A stretch of 64,000 nt of DNA from JAXLYX01 sp046351215 (GTDB lineage: Bacteria > Myxococcota_A > Polyangia > Polyangiales > Houyiibacteriaceae): assembly GCA_046351215.1 (NCBI GenBank), contig JAXLYX010000007.1:496001-560000 (forward strand). Reading direction: 5' to 3'. The translations under genes and the position numbers were made by a program. Shown here in pieces: positions 33,089 to 40,270 of the stretch. Below the pieces are notes generated by a model. That model had not been told where the DNA came from, did no database searches, and saw only the letters and a program-made list of their open reading frames with translations. How positions within the stretch are numbered: the first letter of the stretch is position 1; each line of letters starts with the position of its first letter.

Positions 33089-34285
33089 GTGACCTCCCTC
33101 CGCGTGTCCGTGCTCCTCGTCGGCTCGCTCCTCGCGGGTCTCGCCGGCTGTGGCTCCGACGCCGGATCGACGCCCCACGCGAGCCCGACGCGAGGCCCCA
33201 CGACCTCCGCGCCTTCGACCCGGGCTCCGGCGAGCAGCGGACGAGGCCCCGCGATCCGCGTGATCGACATCCCGGCGGGCACGCTCCGGGTGGGCAGCCG
33301 GCCCGGCACGTCGGGGCGCAAGCCGATGGCGGAAGCCGATCTCGTGCCCGTGCGCGTGCCCGCGTTCCGCATCGACGCCCTGCCCTACCCGAACCGGCTC
33401 GGCGAGCCGCCGCGGACCGGAGTGACGCGTGACGAGGCCCAGAGCCTGTGCGCCGCCGAGGGGAAGCGCCTCTGCGACGAGCTCGAATGGGAGCGGGCGT
33501 GCCAGGGCGACACGGAACGGCTCTACCCGACCGGCGCGAGCCTCGATCTCGCCGCCTGCCGCGCGCATCCGGAGACGTGCGACTCGCCGTTCGGCGTCCA
33601 CGCCATGGGAACGGCGGTCGCCGAATGGACGTCCTCCGCAGCGGGCCCGCGCTTCCCGCAACCGACCGGAGCCGGGATCGCCCGCGGCTCGGCCTCGACC
33701 GACCTCGCGGGCCATCGCTGCGCCTCCCGAGCCCCGGCGCTCGCTTCCGAGGCGACGCCCGAGCTCGGCTTCCGCTGCTGCCAAGGTCCGGCTCCCACGC
33801 TCTCGTACCCGACGGAGCCCGAGCGCCCGACCTTCACGGACGAGGCCGTCGACGACGCGACGCTGTCCGCCGCGCTCCGTTCCGTGCCCGAGCTCGCCCG
33901 TTACGCGGAGGGCTTCCATCGCTTCGACGCCGCGGAGACCGCGCTCGTCTTCGTGCGCGGGGGCGTCGAGCCCACGGCCCTCGCGGGCCAGACGCCCGTG
34001 CGGGGCGTGCTGCGTTGGTCTCCGACGGCCGGCGAGGAGGCCCTCGTCGTGACCGGACGTTCGGGCACGACCTCGATCCTCGCCGTGCTCCATCCCCTCC
34101 CGGACGGCAGCTACGCCCACGGCGGGAGCATGATCCTGGCGAACGATCCGTCGTCGATCCTCGTCTCGTACCGCGCCAGCTCGCCGACGCCGCTCTCCTG
34201 GACGACGTGCTTCGGATGTGCCGGCGAGGGCGGCGAGATCCAGTATCGGTCGAACGACGGCCGGATCGTCGTCGTCCAGCAGTGA
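33089..34285 (+). CDS. SUMF1/FGE-like domain lipoprotein
   Basis: A 398-residue lipoprotein (SVLLVGSLLAGLAGC). After a Ser/Thr/Pro linker, residues 55-235 resemble the formylglycine-generating-enzyme fold (IPAGTLRVGSRPG, VRVPAFRIDALPYPNRL, VTRDEAQSLCAAEGKRLCDE, LEWERACQGD, ELGFRCC). I do not see the catalytic R-G-G-S-W ... Cys arrangement, so this is probably a non-catalytic or lectin-like variant. A second domain of about 150 residues follows (FTDEAVDDATLSAALRSVPE ... YRSNDGRIVVVQQ). It is followed by a hydrolase gene 14 bases downstream. Confidence 0.8.
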   Translation: MTSLRVSVLLVGSLLAGLAGCGSDAGSTPHASPTRGPTTSAPSTRAPASSGRGPAIRVIDIPAGTLRVGSRPGTSGRKPMAEADLVPVRVPAFRIDALPYPNRLGEPPRTGVTRDEAQSLCAAEGKRLCDELEWERACQGDTERLYPTGASLDLAACRAHPETCDSPFGVHAMGTAVAEWTSSAAGPRFPQPTGAGIARGSASTDLAGHRCASRAPALASEATPELGFRCCQGPAPTLSYPTEPERPTFTDEAVDDATLSAALRSVPELARYAEGFHRFDAAETALVFVRGGVEPTALAGQTPVRGVLRWSPTAGEEALVVTGRSGTTSILAVLHPLPDGSYAHGGSMILANDPSSILVSYRASSPTPLSWTTCFGCAGEGGEIQYRSNDGRIVVVQQ

Positions 34286-34299
34286 GCCGCGGAGGAAGC

Positions 34300-35061
34300 A
34301 TGCGCTACGGACGAATCGCCTGGAACGGACGCGAAGCCTTCTGTCGCCTCGTCGACGGGAACGCCCGCCTGCTCTCCGCCGAGCCCTGGAACGGGGGCGA
34401 GGAGACGGGCGAGTCGGTCGCGCTCGCCGACGCCCGCCTCGTCGCGCCGGTCGCTCCGTCGAAGATCGTCTGCATCGGGAAGAACTACGCGAAGCACGCC
34501 GCCGAGATGGGCTCGGACGTGCCGAAGACGCCGCTGCTCTTCCTGAAGGCGCCCACCTCGATCCTCGGGCCCGGAGAGACGATCGAGCTCCCGTCGCAGA
34601 GCCAGCGCGTCGAGCACGAGGGCGAGCTCGCCGTCGTGATCGGGCGGAAGGCGAGGCACGTGACGCGAGAGGAGGCGCTCTCGTTCGTCTTCGGTTACGC
34701 CTGCGCGAACGACGTGACGGCCCGCGATCTCCAGCGATCGGACGTGCAGTTCACGCGCTCGAAGAGCTTCGACACGTTCTGTCCGATCGGACCGTGGATC
34801 GAGACCGAGCTCGATCCGACGCGTGTGGGCGTCACCCTGACGGTGAACGGAACGATCCGGCAGGACGGGAACGCGAGGGACATGGTGTTCCCGGTGGCGT
34901 ACCTGATCTCGTTCATCTCGTCGGTGATGACGCTGCTCCCCGGCGACGTGATCCTGACGGGCACTCCGGAGGGAGTGGGACCGCTCGTCGACGGCGACTC
35001 GGTCTCGGTGGGCATCGACGGTGTCGGCACCCTCGAGAATCCGGTGCGGACGGGTCGCTGA
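34300..35061 (+). CDS. Fumarylacetoacetate hydrolase family protein
   Basis: A 253-residue FAH-family enzyme, acting on 2-oxo/acylpyruvate-type substrates. Motifs: VCIGKNYAKHAAEMG, the metal-binding E-x-E within VEHEGELAVVIGRKAR, GYACANDVTARDLQRSD, SFDTFCPIGPWI and LPGDVILTGTPEGVGPLVDG. GGAGG is immediately upstream of ATG 34300. It is probably co-transcribed with the preceding lipoprotein. Family members are acylpyruvases, 2-hydroxyhepta-dienedioate isomerases or oxaloacetate decarboxylases; which one cannot be decided here. Confidence 0.92.
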   Translation: MRYGRIAWNGREAFCRLVDGNARLLSAEPWNGGEETGESVALADARLVAPVAPSKIVCIGKNYAKHAAEMGSDVPKTPLLFLKAPTSILGPGETIELPSQSQRVEHEGELAVVIGRKARHVTREEALSFVFGYACANDVTARDLQRSDVQFTRSKSFDTFCPIGPWIETELDPTRVGVTLTVNGTIRQDGNARDMVFPVAYLISFISSVMTLLPGDVILTGTPEGVGPLVDGDSVSVGIDGVGTLENPVRTGR

Positions 35062-35076
35062 GCGCGACCGACCGGC

Positions 35077-35619
35077 TCAGTAGACGTAATCCTTGAGGCG
35101 CTCGACGTCGCGCATCGCCTCGAGGCGCGCGAGACCGGCGGTCTCGACCTGACGCACGCGCTCGCGCGTGAGGTTCATGATCTCGCCGACCTCCTCGAGC
35201 GTGATGCCGCCGCGGTCGGCGACGTCGAGGGCGCAGGTCTCCGTCATCTCCCAGACCTCGATGTCCGGGAAGTTCAGCTTGATCGAGCCACGCACGGGGT
35301 GGACGTCGATGAAGAGGTGGTACTTGCACGACACGAACGGGCAGGGCCGCTCCATGTCCTTGCACTCGGCGCGCGTCCTCGGACGCCAGTAGTCGGTCTC
35401 GGGGTAGAGGAGACGACCGCGGTTGAGCTCCGACTTGCTGAGCCGGCGGATCGAGATGGTGCGTGCACGCGAGCGCGAGCGGCGCTTCTTGCCCTGCTCG
35501 TCCGCCGTGTCCTCGTGCGTCTCGATGGCGAGAGCGAGCGAGCCGTGCGTCTCCGGCATCGCCTCGTCCATGTCGTCGTCGAGCTCGTACTCCGCCTTGG
35601 TCGACTCGTGCTGCGTCAT
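35077..35619 (-). CDS. Sigma-70 region-4-type DNA-binding protein with Cys/His cluster
   Basis: A 180-residue protein: acidic N-terminus, a basic segment (KKRRSRSRARTISIRR), a Cys/His cluster (ECKDMERPCPFVSCKYHLF) and a C-terminal region-4-like helix-turn-helix (ITLEEVGEIMNLTRERVRQVETAGLARL). The arrangement is that of stand-alone sigma-factor-like regulators whose R-P-C-P-x-V-S-C-x-x-H segment is conserved in many bacteria. No region 2 is present, so it is not a complete sigma factor. Convergent with the hydrolase gene, 15 bases apart. Confidence 0.85.
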   Translation of the reverse strand: MTQHESTKAEYELDDDMDEAMPETHGSLALAIETHEDTADEQGKKRRSRSRARTISIRRLSKSELNRGRLLYPETDYWRPRTRAECKDMERPCPFVSCKYHLFIDVHPVRGSIKLNFPDIEVWEMTETCALDVADRGGITLEEVGEIMNLTRERVRQVETAGLARLEAMRDVERLKDYVY

Positions 35620-35687
35620 CGGTCCCTCCCGATTCGTGCCTTCGAAACCAAACCCACGACCTCGCCGCCCCGCCTCGGGCGACGTGC

Positions 35688-36266
35688 CTAGACCGCCGCT
35701 CGCTCCATCCGCGCCCGCATCGTCAGCCGGCGCTCGAGGGCCTCGAGCTTCCTGATCAGCTCCGTGCCGACGGCGCGCGCTTCGCCCAGCGAACGCATCG
35801 ACAGCGGATCCGAGATCTCGCTCGCGGTGCGCGGGGCGATGGCCGCCTCGAGCGCCGCGTAGACGCGCTCGAGCTGCCGCTCGAGCGCCTCGATGTCCCC
35901 ACGCACGAAGAGGAACTCCCGCTGGATCTCCTCCATCGTGAATCCCTGGCTCATCAGCCGGCGCACGTGCTCGATCTGCCGGACGGCCGACGCGGGGTAG
36001 AGCCCCTGCGAGCCCCGGTGCTTGCCCTTGCGACCGACGCGGACGCTGCGGGGCAGGAGGCCGAGCTGCACGTACTTCCGGAACGTCGCCTCGGTGAGCC
36101 GGGCGCCGCGGCCGGTGAAGACGTCCACGATCTGCTGGACGCTCATCCCGTCCGGGAACCGCTCCTCGAGCGCCTCGATCTCGTGGTCGGCGAACGCGAC
36201 GGCCTCTTCCGAGGCGCCCGCGCGCTCCGCCTTCCGCACCAGATTGTATCGCCTCGAGAGAGACAT
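35688..36266 (-). CDS. MerR-like transcriptional regulator
   Basis: A 192-residue protein with an N-terminal helical region (LVRKAERAGASEEAVAFADH), a winged-helix MerR-like DNA-binding part (MSVQQIVDVFTGRGARLTEA, FRKYVQLGLLPRSVRVGRKG, GLYPASAVRQIEHVRRLM) and a C-terminal coiled coil. The DNA-binding domain is central rather than N-terminal, a variant common in myxobacteria. The start at 36266 is chosen because the promoter lies at 36285-36313; an upstream extension would read through it. Autoregulation is likely, from the palindrome in the promoter spacer. Confidence 0.85.
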   Translation of the reverse strand: MSLSRRYNLVRKAERAGASEEAVAFADHEIEALEERFPDGMSVQQIVDVFTGRGARLTEATFRKYVQLGLLPRSVRVGRKGKHRGSQGLYPASAVRQIEHVRRLMSQGFTMEEIQREFLFVRGDIEALERQLERVYAALEAAIAPRTASEISDPLSMRSLGEARAVGTELIRKLEALERRLTMRARMERAAV

Positions 36267-36284
36267 GGGACTAGGTGCGCGCGA

Positions 36285-36313
36285 ATGTATTCTTTTCAAA
36301 AGAAACCTGTCAA
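36285..36313 (-). promoter_or_regulatory. Promoter of the MerR-like gene with an operator palindrome in its spacer
   Basis: Minus strand: TTGACA (36313-36308), 17-base spacer, ATACAT (36290-36285). A perfect 15-base palindrome TTCTTTTCAAAAGAA occupies 36290-36304, almost exactly the spacer, where MerR-family proteins typically bind. Confidence 0.7.
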
Positions 36314-36318
36314 CAAAA

Positions 36319-36379
36319 ATGCGCATGCTCTGTACATGCAGTGATTCTTTTTGAAAATGCTCACGTAAGTGGCATTTTC
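36319..36379. promoter_or_regulatory. Cluster of further inverted repeats upstream of the MerR-like gene
   Basis: In this AT-rich stretch lie ATGCGCAT (36319-36326), GCATG-7-CATGC (36323-36339), a second copy of the TTCTTTT/GAAAA motif (about 36345-36358) and GAAAATGC-11-GCATTTTC (36353-36379). They may be operator sites serving the regulator and/or the divergent gene. Confidence 0.5.
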
Positions 36380-36496
36380 CCGGCGGACGCGGGTCTCTCG
36401 CCGATCGCGGGAGCCGGAATGGCCGGCACGAGGCGATCGTGAAGCGCGGCTGCCGATCGGACGTCGACCCGTGAAAGGGCTCCCGGATGCACGGAG

Positions 36497-36526
36497 TTGG
36501 GCGGCGAACCGCTCATCGCGTACGGT
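36497..36526 (+). promoter_or_regulatory. Possible promoter of the divergent exported-protein gene
   Basis: TTGGGC (36497-36502), 18-base spacer, TACGGT (36521-36526), about 23 bases before ATG 36549, leaving just enough leader for the GGAAGGAG ribosome-binding site. Confidence 0.4.
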
Positions 36527-36548
36527 GGAGACCTCGGAAGGAGCTTCG

Positions 36549-37094
36549 ATGACCCGCTTGCGCTTCGCCCTGCTCTCGCTCGCCCTGCTCGCCGGCCTCG
36601 GCGCCGTCACCGGCCGGGCCCAGCCCGGGACCGGGACCGGGACCGCCATCGCCGCGCCGCGACGCCCCGGCTACCAGATCCAGTTCGCGACCATCGGCGG
36701 CGCGAGCGCGGGTCTCACCGGGCGGGCGTTCATCCCGATCATGGCGGCCGACGTGACCGTCCAGCCGTCCGGCCATCGGGGGGCCTGCGCCGGCCTGCGG
36801 GTCGTCGAAGCGAACGGCCGCTCCCTCCGCGGCTACGTCCGGAGCCTGAAGATCGTTCTGCGGACGAATGCGACCGGCGATCTGCCGATCGGCGCGCACG
36901 GCTGCCCCGGGGCCTCGCTCGAGGCCACGCTCGAGAACGGGCACACGCTGCGCGACGGCGACGGCACCGTCACCGTGGATCAGTGGGAGACGACGCCCGC
37001 GGGGCAGGTCCACGCGACGTTCTCGTGGACTCCGCGCCACGGACGCGAGCCCCTGCCCTTCCGCGGCGACGTGCTCATCCCTCTTCCCCGTTGA
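36549..37094 (+). CDS. Exported protein of unknown function
   Basis: A 181-residue protein with a signal peptide (RLRFALLSLALLAGLGAVTG, cleavage near GRAQ). The mature part looks beta-rich (YQIQFATIGGASAGLTGRAF, GYVRSLKIVLRTN, QVHATFSWTPRHG) and contains two cysteines that could pair. AAGGAG lies six bases before ATG. It lies 47 bases upstream of an NtrC-type regulator gene. No family is recognised. Confidence 0.75.
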   Translation: MTRLRFALLSLALLAGLGAVTGRAQPGTGTGTAIAAPRRPGYQIQFATIGGASAGLTGRAFIPIMAADVTVQPSGHRGACAGLRVVEANGRSLRGYVRSLKIVLRTNATGDLPIGAHGCPGASLEATLENGHTLRDGDGTVTVDQWETTPAGQVHATFSWTPRHGREPLPFRGDVLIPLPR

Positions 37095-37100
37095 AGCCCG

Positions 37101-37123
37101 CGGGGAGGTGAGCCGCCTCCCCG
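37101..37123 (+). promoter_or_regulatory. Hairpin between exported-protein gene and NtrC-type gene
   Basis: A perfect eight-base stem (CGGGGAGG / CCTCCCCG) with a seven-base loop starts six bases after the stop codon. With no U-tract it may be a weak terminator or may tune the ratio of the two genes. Confidence 0.35.
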
Positions 37124-37141
37124 TGGTATATGCGGAACGTC

Positions 37142-38551
37142 ATGAGCGGTACCGTCCTCATCGTCGACGACGAGAAGAACATTCGTCGCGCCCTCCGCAT
37201 GGTCCTCGAAGGCGCGGGGCTCGCGGTCGAAGAAGCCGAGAGCGCCGAGCGCGGCCTCGAGATCCTCGGCGGAGGCGAGATCGACCTCGTCGTGCTCGAC
37301 GTGAAGCTCCCCGGCATGAGCGGCATCGACGCCCTCGAGCGCATCCGCGCGAAGCCGGAGACGGCCCGGCTGCCGGTGCTGATGATCTCGGGGCACGCGA
37401 CCGTCGCCGACGCGATGGCCGCGGTGCAGCGCGGCGCGACCGATTTCTTCGAGAAGCCGGTCGACCGCGACCTCGTGACGAGCCGCGTGAAGAACGCGCT
37501 CAAGGCCTGGCAGCTCGAGAAGGAAGTCGAGAAGCTCCGCGCGAACGTCGAGCGGCGCTACGACATGATCGGGCAGAGCCCCTCGATGCGGCAGATCTTC
37601 GCCCAGCTCGAGAAGATCGGCCCCACGCACGGGCGCGTGCTGATCACCGGCGAGAGCGGAACGGGCAAGGAGCTCGTGGCGCGCGCCATCCATCGCCTCT
37701 CTCCGCGGGCCGACAAGCCCTTCGTGAAGGTGAACTGCGCCGCCATCCCGGCGGAGCTCATCGAGAGCGAGCTCTTCGGCTACGAGCGGGGCGCGTTCAC
37801 GGGCGCGAACCAGCGCAAGAAGGGCATGTTCGAGCTCGCGAACCACGGCACGCTCTTCCTCGACGAGATCGGCGACATGAGCGCGAGCGCCCAGGCGAAG
37901 GTGCTCCGGGCCCTGCAGAGCGGCGAGATCACGCGCGTCGGCAGCGAACAGACCATCGCCGTCGACGTGCGCATCGTGGCGGCGACGAACCGCAACCTCG
38001 AGGAGGACGTGGCCGAGGGCCGCTTCCGAGAGGACCTCTTCTTCCGGCTCAACGTGCTGCCGATCCACATGCCGACCCTGGCCGACCGCCAGGACGACAT
38101 CCCCCTGCTCGCCCAATCCTTCCTCTCCGAGTTCTGCAAGGAGAGCGGCATGAAGGAGAAGCGCTTCGACGGAGACGCCCTCGAGGCCCTCCGCGAGCGC
38201 CCGTGGCCCGGCAACGTCCGCGAGCTCCGCAACGTGGTCGAGCGCATGGCCATCCTCGGCGACGACGTGCTCGGCCTCGACGACCTCCCGGAGGAGGGCC
38301 GTCTGGCCCACCAGGCCCGCGCCGCGAACCTGTCGGAGCCGCCGCCCTCGATCGCGCCGCCCGCCATGCCGAACGGCTCGGGGCGCCCCACCCTCAAGGA
38401 ATTTCGAGAGCACGCCGAGCGGCAGTACATTCTGACCACGCTCGACGAGTGCGATTGGAACATCTCCCGAGCGGCGCTCCAGCTCGGCGTGGAGCGGACC
38501 AACCTCCACAAGAAGATGCGGAGCTACGGCATCCGCCGCGAGAGCACATGA
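37142..38551 (+). CDS. NtrC-family sigma-54 response regulator
   Basis: A 469-residue protein. Receiver 1-120 with phospho-Asp in VVLDVKLPG and Lys in FFEKPV; AAA+ sigma-54 interaction domain about 140-375 with Walker A GESGTGKE, the sigma-54 contact motif GAFTGA, Walker B TLFLDEIGDM and the arginine-finger region FREDLFFRLNVLPI; C-terminal Fis-type HTH (WNISRAALQLGVERTNLHKK). All residues needed for phosphorylation-dependent activation of sigma-54 promoters appear intact. ATG 37142 is chosen by alignment to the family; ATG 37130 is an alternative. No histidine kinase is adjacent. Confidence 0.95.
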   Translation: MSGTVLIVDDEKNIRRALRMVLEGAGLAVEEAESAERGLEILGGGEIDLVVLDVKLPGMSGIDALERIRAKPETARLPVLMISGHATVADAMAAVQRGATDFFEKPVDRDLVTSRVKNALKAWQLEKEVEKLRANVERRYDMIGQSPSMRQIFAQLEKIGPTHGRVLITGESGTGKELVARAIHRLSPRADKPFVKVNCAAIPAELIESELFGYERGAFTGANQRKKGMFELANHGTLFLDEIGDMSASAQAKVLRALQSGEITRVGSEQTIAVDVRIVAATNRNLEEDVAEGRFREDLFFRLNVLPIHMPTLADRQDDIPLLAQSFLSEFCKESGMKEKRFDGDALEALRERPWPGNVRELRNVVERMAILGDDVLGLDDLPEEGRLAHQARAANLSEPPPSIAPPAMPNGSGRPTLKEFREHAERQYILTTLDECDWNISRAALQLGVERTNLHKKMRSYGIRREST

Positions 38552-38847
38552 TCCGCTGGGCCGTCCGAAGCGCCTTCTCGCTGTTCGTCACCGCGATCGT
38601 CCTCTGGTTCTGCTTCATGGTCCCGCTGGGACAGAGGACGCTCTTCGAGCACGCGATGCGCATCGCGCGTACGGACGAGGCCCGCGAGCTCGGCTCGGAG
38701 GTCGGCGTGGCGGCGGAGCGCCTGGAGGGCGAGATCGACCGTCAGGTCAGCGAGTCGGCGCGCGAGGCGCTCGGGGCGGACGCTGGCGGGGGAAGCCTCA
38801 CCGCTGGTGCTTCTTCCACTCGTCCACGAACTCCCAGTCCGCGATGA
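38548..38847 (+). CDS. Small single-TM membrane protein
   Basis: A 99-residue protein with one N-terminal transmembrane segment (VRSAFSLFVTAIVLWFCFMV) and a charged helical domain (LFEHAMRIARTDEARELGSE ... GEIDRQVSESAREALG). Its ATG overlaps the stop of the NtrC-type gene (ATGA), so it is translationally coupled and may belong to that signalling unit. Its last 50 bases overlap, tail to tail, the end of the gene on the other strand. Confidence 0.75.
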   Translation: MIRWAVRSAFSLFVTAIVLWFCFMVPLGQRTLFEHAMRIARTDEARELGSEVGVAAERLEGEIDRQVSESAREALGADAGGGSLTAGASSTRPRTPSPR

Positions 38848-39796
38848 TGCCCTTGCGGAGGAGCAGGCCGAGCAGCGCTCCGACGAGCGGCTCCCAGCGA
38901 TCGTCCGGGAGCACGGCGCTCACGTCCTGACCCTGGGCCTTCGCGAGCAGCGCCTTGACCAGATCCTGCCCCGTGAGACCGTGGTCGTGCTCGCTGGGCT
39001 CCTCCTTCGGCGCCTTCTCGGGCGCGGGCAGACGCACCTGAGTCCCGTCGAGCAGGGTGAGCGTCATCATCTTCGGGCCCGCGGACTTCCGCTTGGCCTT
39101 CTCCGCCTTCGGCTTGGCCTGGGCTTCGATCGCCTGGGCCGCCTCGACCACGGCCGCGACCGCGGCCGCTCCCTGGGACGTCGGAGCCGCCTCCGGAACG
39201 GCGACGGGCGACGGCTCGGGAGCCCGCTCCGCTATCGTGGCCGAGGCCGACTTGGCGGCCCTCGCCGCGACCATCGTCTCGAGCAGGCCCGGCCGCTTCT
39301 GGGTCTTCGGCTCCTCGTCCTCCCGGACGAGCCGCGAGGATCGCGGCGGGAGGCCGAAGTAGTAGACGTCGATCGCGTCGCGGATCTCGGAGGGCGGAGC
39401 CACCATCGCGCGCACCGGCAGGCCCGAGGAATCGCGCACGTAGTTGAGCGCCTCCTCGTTCGTCGGATCGTCCATCGCGACGTAGAGCGTGTCCCCGTCG
39501 TATCGCACCTTCCGCACATAGACCGGGACGAGGCAGAAGCGCTGTGCGATCTCGGCCGGGATCAGGTTCAGCAGCTCGCGCGTGAACTCGACGTGATAGA
39601 GCGAGACCCACGGCACCGAGAGCTGGTTCGAGATCATCTGGGTGACCTGCACCTCGCTCACGAAGCCCATCGCCACGAGCTCCTCGCCGAAGCGACGACC
39701 GGTCTCGCGCTGGCGCGCGAGCACGTCCTGGACCTGGGTCACGTTGATGAAACCGGCTGCGACGAGGAGATCGCCGATGCGCGTGCGTTCCGCCAT
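38798..39796 (-). CDS. GspE/PilB N-terminal (MshEN) domain protein
   Basis: A 332-residue protein. Residues 1-160 match the N-terminal domain of type II secretion/type IV pilus ATPases (RIGDLLVAAGFINVTQVQDV, GEELVAMGFVSEVQVTQMIS, LIPAEIAQRFCLVPVYVRKV, YVAMDDPTNEEALNYVRDSS), a fold that binds c-di-GMP in some members. There is no ATPase domain. An Ala/Glu/Lys linker follows and the C-terminal 90 residues are a separate helical region (LVGALLGLLLRKGIIADWEF). Such stand-alone copies are frequent in myxobacteria. The start lies six bases after a TACCAT box, suggesting a leaderless message. Confidence 0.85.
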   Translation of the reverse strand: MAERTRIGDLLVAAGFINVTQVQDVLARQRETGRRFGEELVAMGFVSEVQVTQMISNQLSVPWVSLYHVEFTRELLNLIPAEIAQRFCLVPVYVRKVRYDGDTLYVAMDDPTNEEALNYVRDSSGLPVRAMVAPPSEIRDAIDVYYFGLPPRSSRLVREDEEPKTQKRPGLLETMVAARAAKSASATIAERAPEPSPVAVPEAAPTSQGAAAVAAVVEAAQAIEAQAKPKAEKAKRKSAGPKMMTLTLLDGTQVRLPAPEKAPKEEPSEHDHGLTGQDLVKALLAKAQGQDVSAVLPDDRWEPLVGALLGLLLRKGIIADWEFVDEWKKHQR

Positions 39797-39895
39797 GCGC
39801 GGATGGTACCCGACTCGGGAAGCGGCGCGTAGAGCGGACTTCGCGGGGCGCGGCCGGGGCGGGCCGCGCCATCGCGACCGGCGCTCGGGGCGCCC

Positions 39896-40270
39896 TCAGG
39901 GATTCCCGTCCGCCAGCTTCTCGCGGAGGAAGACGACGAGGTCTTCGAGCTGATAGGGCTTCGGCACGAAGCCCACGGCCCCGACGTCCGCACGCGCGAG
40001 CTGGCGCTCCGAGAGGTGGTACGCGCTCGTCAGCACGACTCGCAAGCCAGGACACCGGAAGCGGAGGCGGCGGGCGAGATCGAGGCCGTTGATGCCCGGC
40101 ATCATCAGGTCGACGATGGCGAGGCTCGCGGTGTTGTGCTCGAGGAGGTCGAGAGCCTCTTCGCCGTCCCTCGCCTCGATCACCTCGAAGCCCTCGAGGC
40201 GGAGGCCGATGGCCAGCGTCCGGCGATGGTTGTCCTCGTCGTCGACGATCAGGATGCGAGGAGCGGTCAT
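39896..40270 (-). CDS. Single-domain response regulator
   Basis: A 124-residue CheY-like receiver: ILIVDDEDN, phospho-Asp in LAIVDLMMPGINGLDLA, switch Thr/Ser in VVLTSAY and Lys in GFVPKPYQLEDL. There is no output domain. Its ATG overlaps the stop of the NtrC-type gene (ATGA), so the two are produced together and may act in one phosphorelay. Confidence 0.92.
   Translation of the reverse strand: MTAPRILIVDDEDNHRRTLAIGLRLEGFEVIEARDGEEALDLLEHNTASLAIVDLMMPGINGLDLARRLRFRCPGLRVVLTSAYHLSERQLARADVGAVGFVPKPYQLEDLVVFLREKLADGNP

Noticed and set aside
32675..34120. 481-codon minus-strand frame across rnpB and the SUMF1-like gene
   Set aside because: It runs over a certain RNase P RNA and antisense to a lipoprotein gene with a clear signal peptide.
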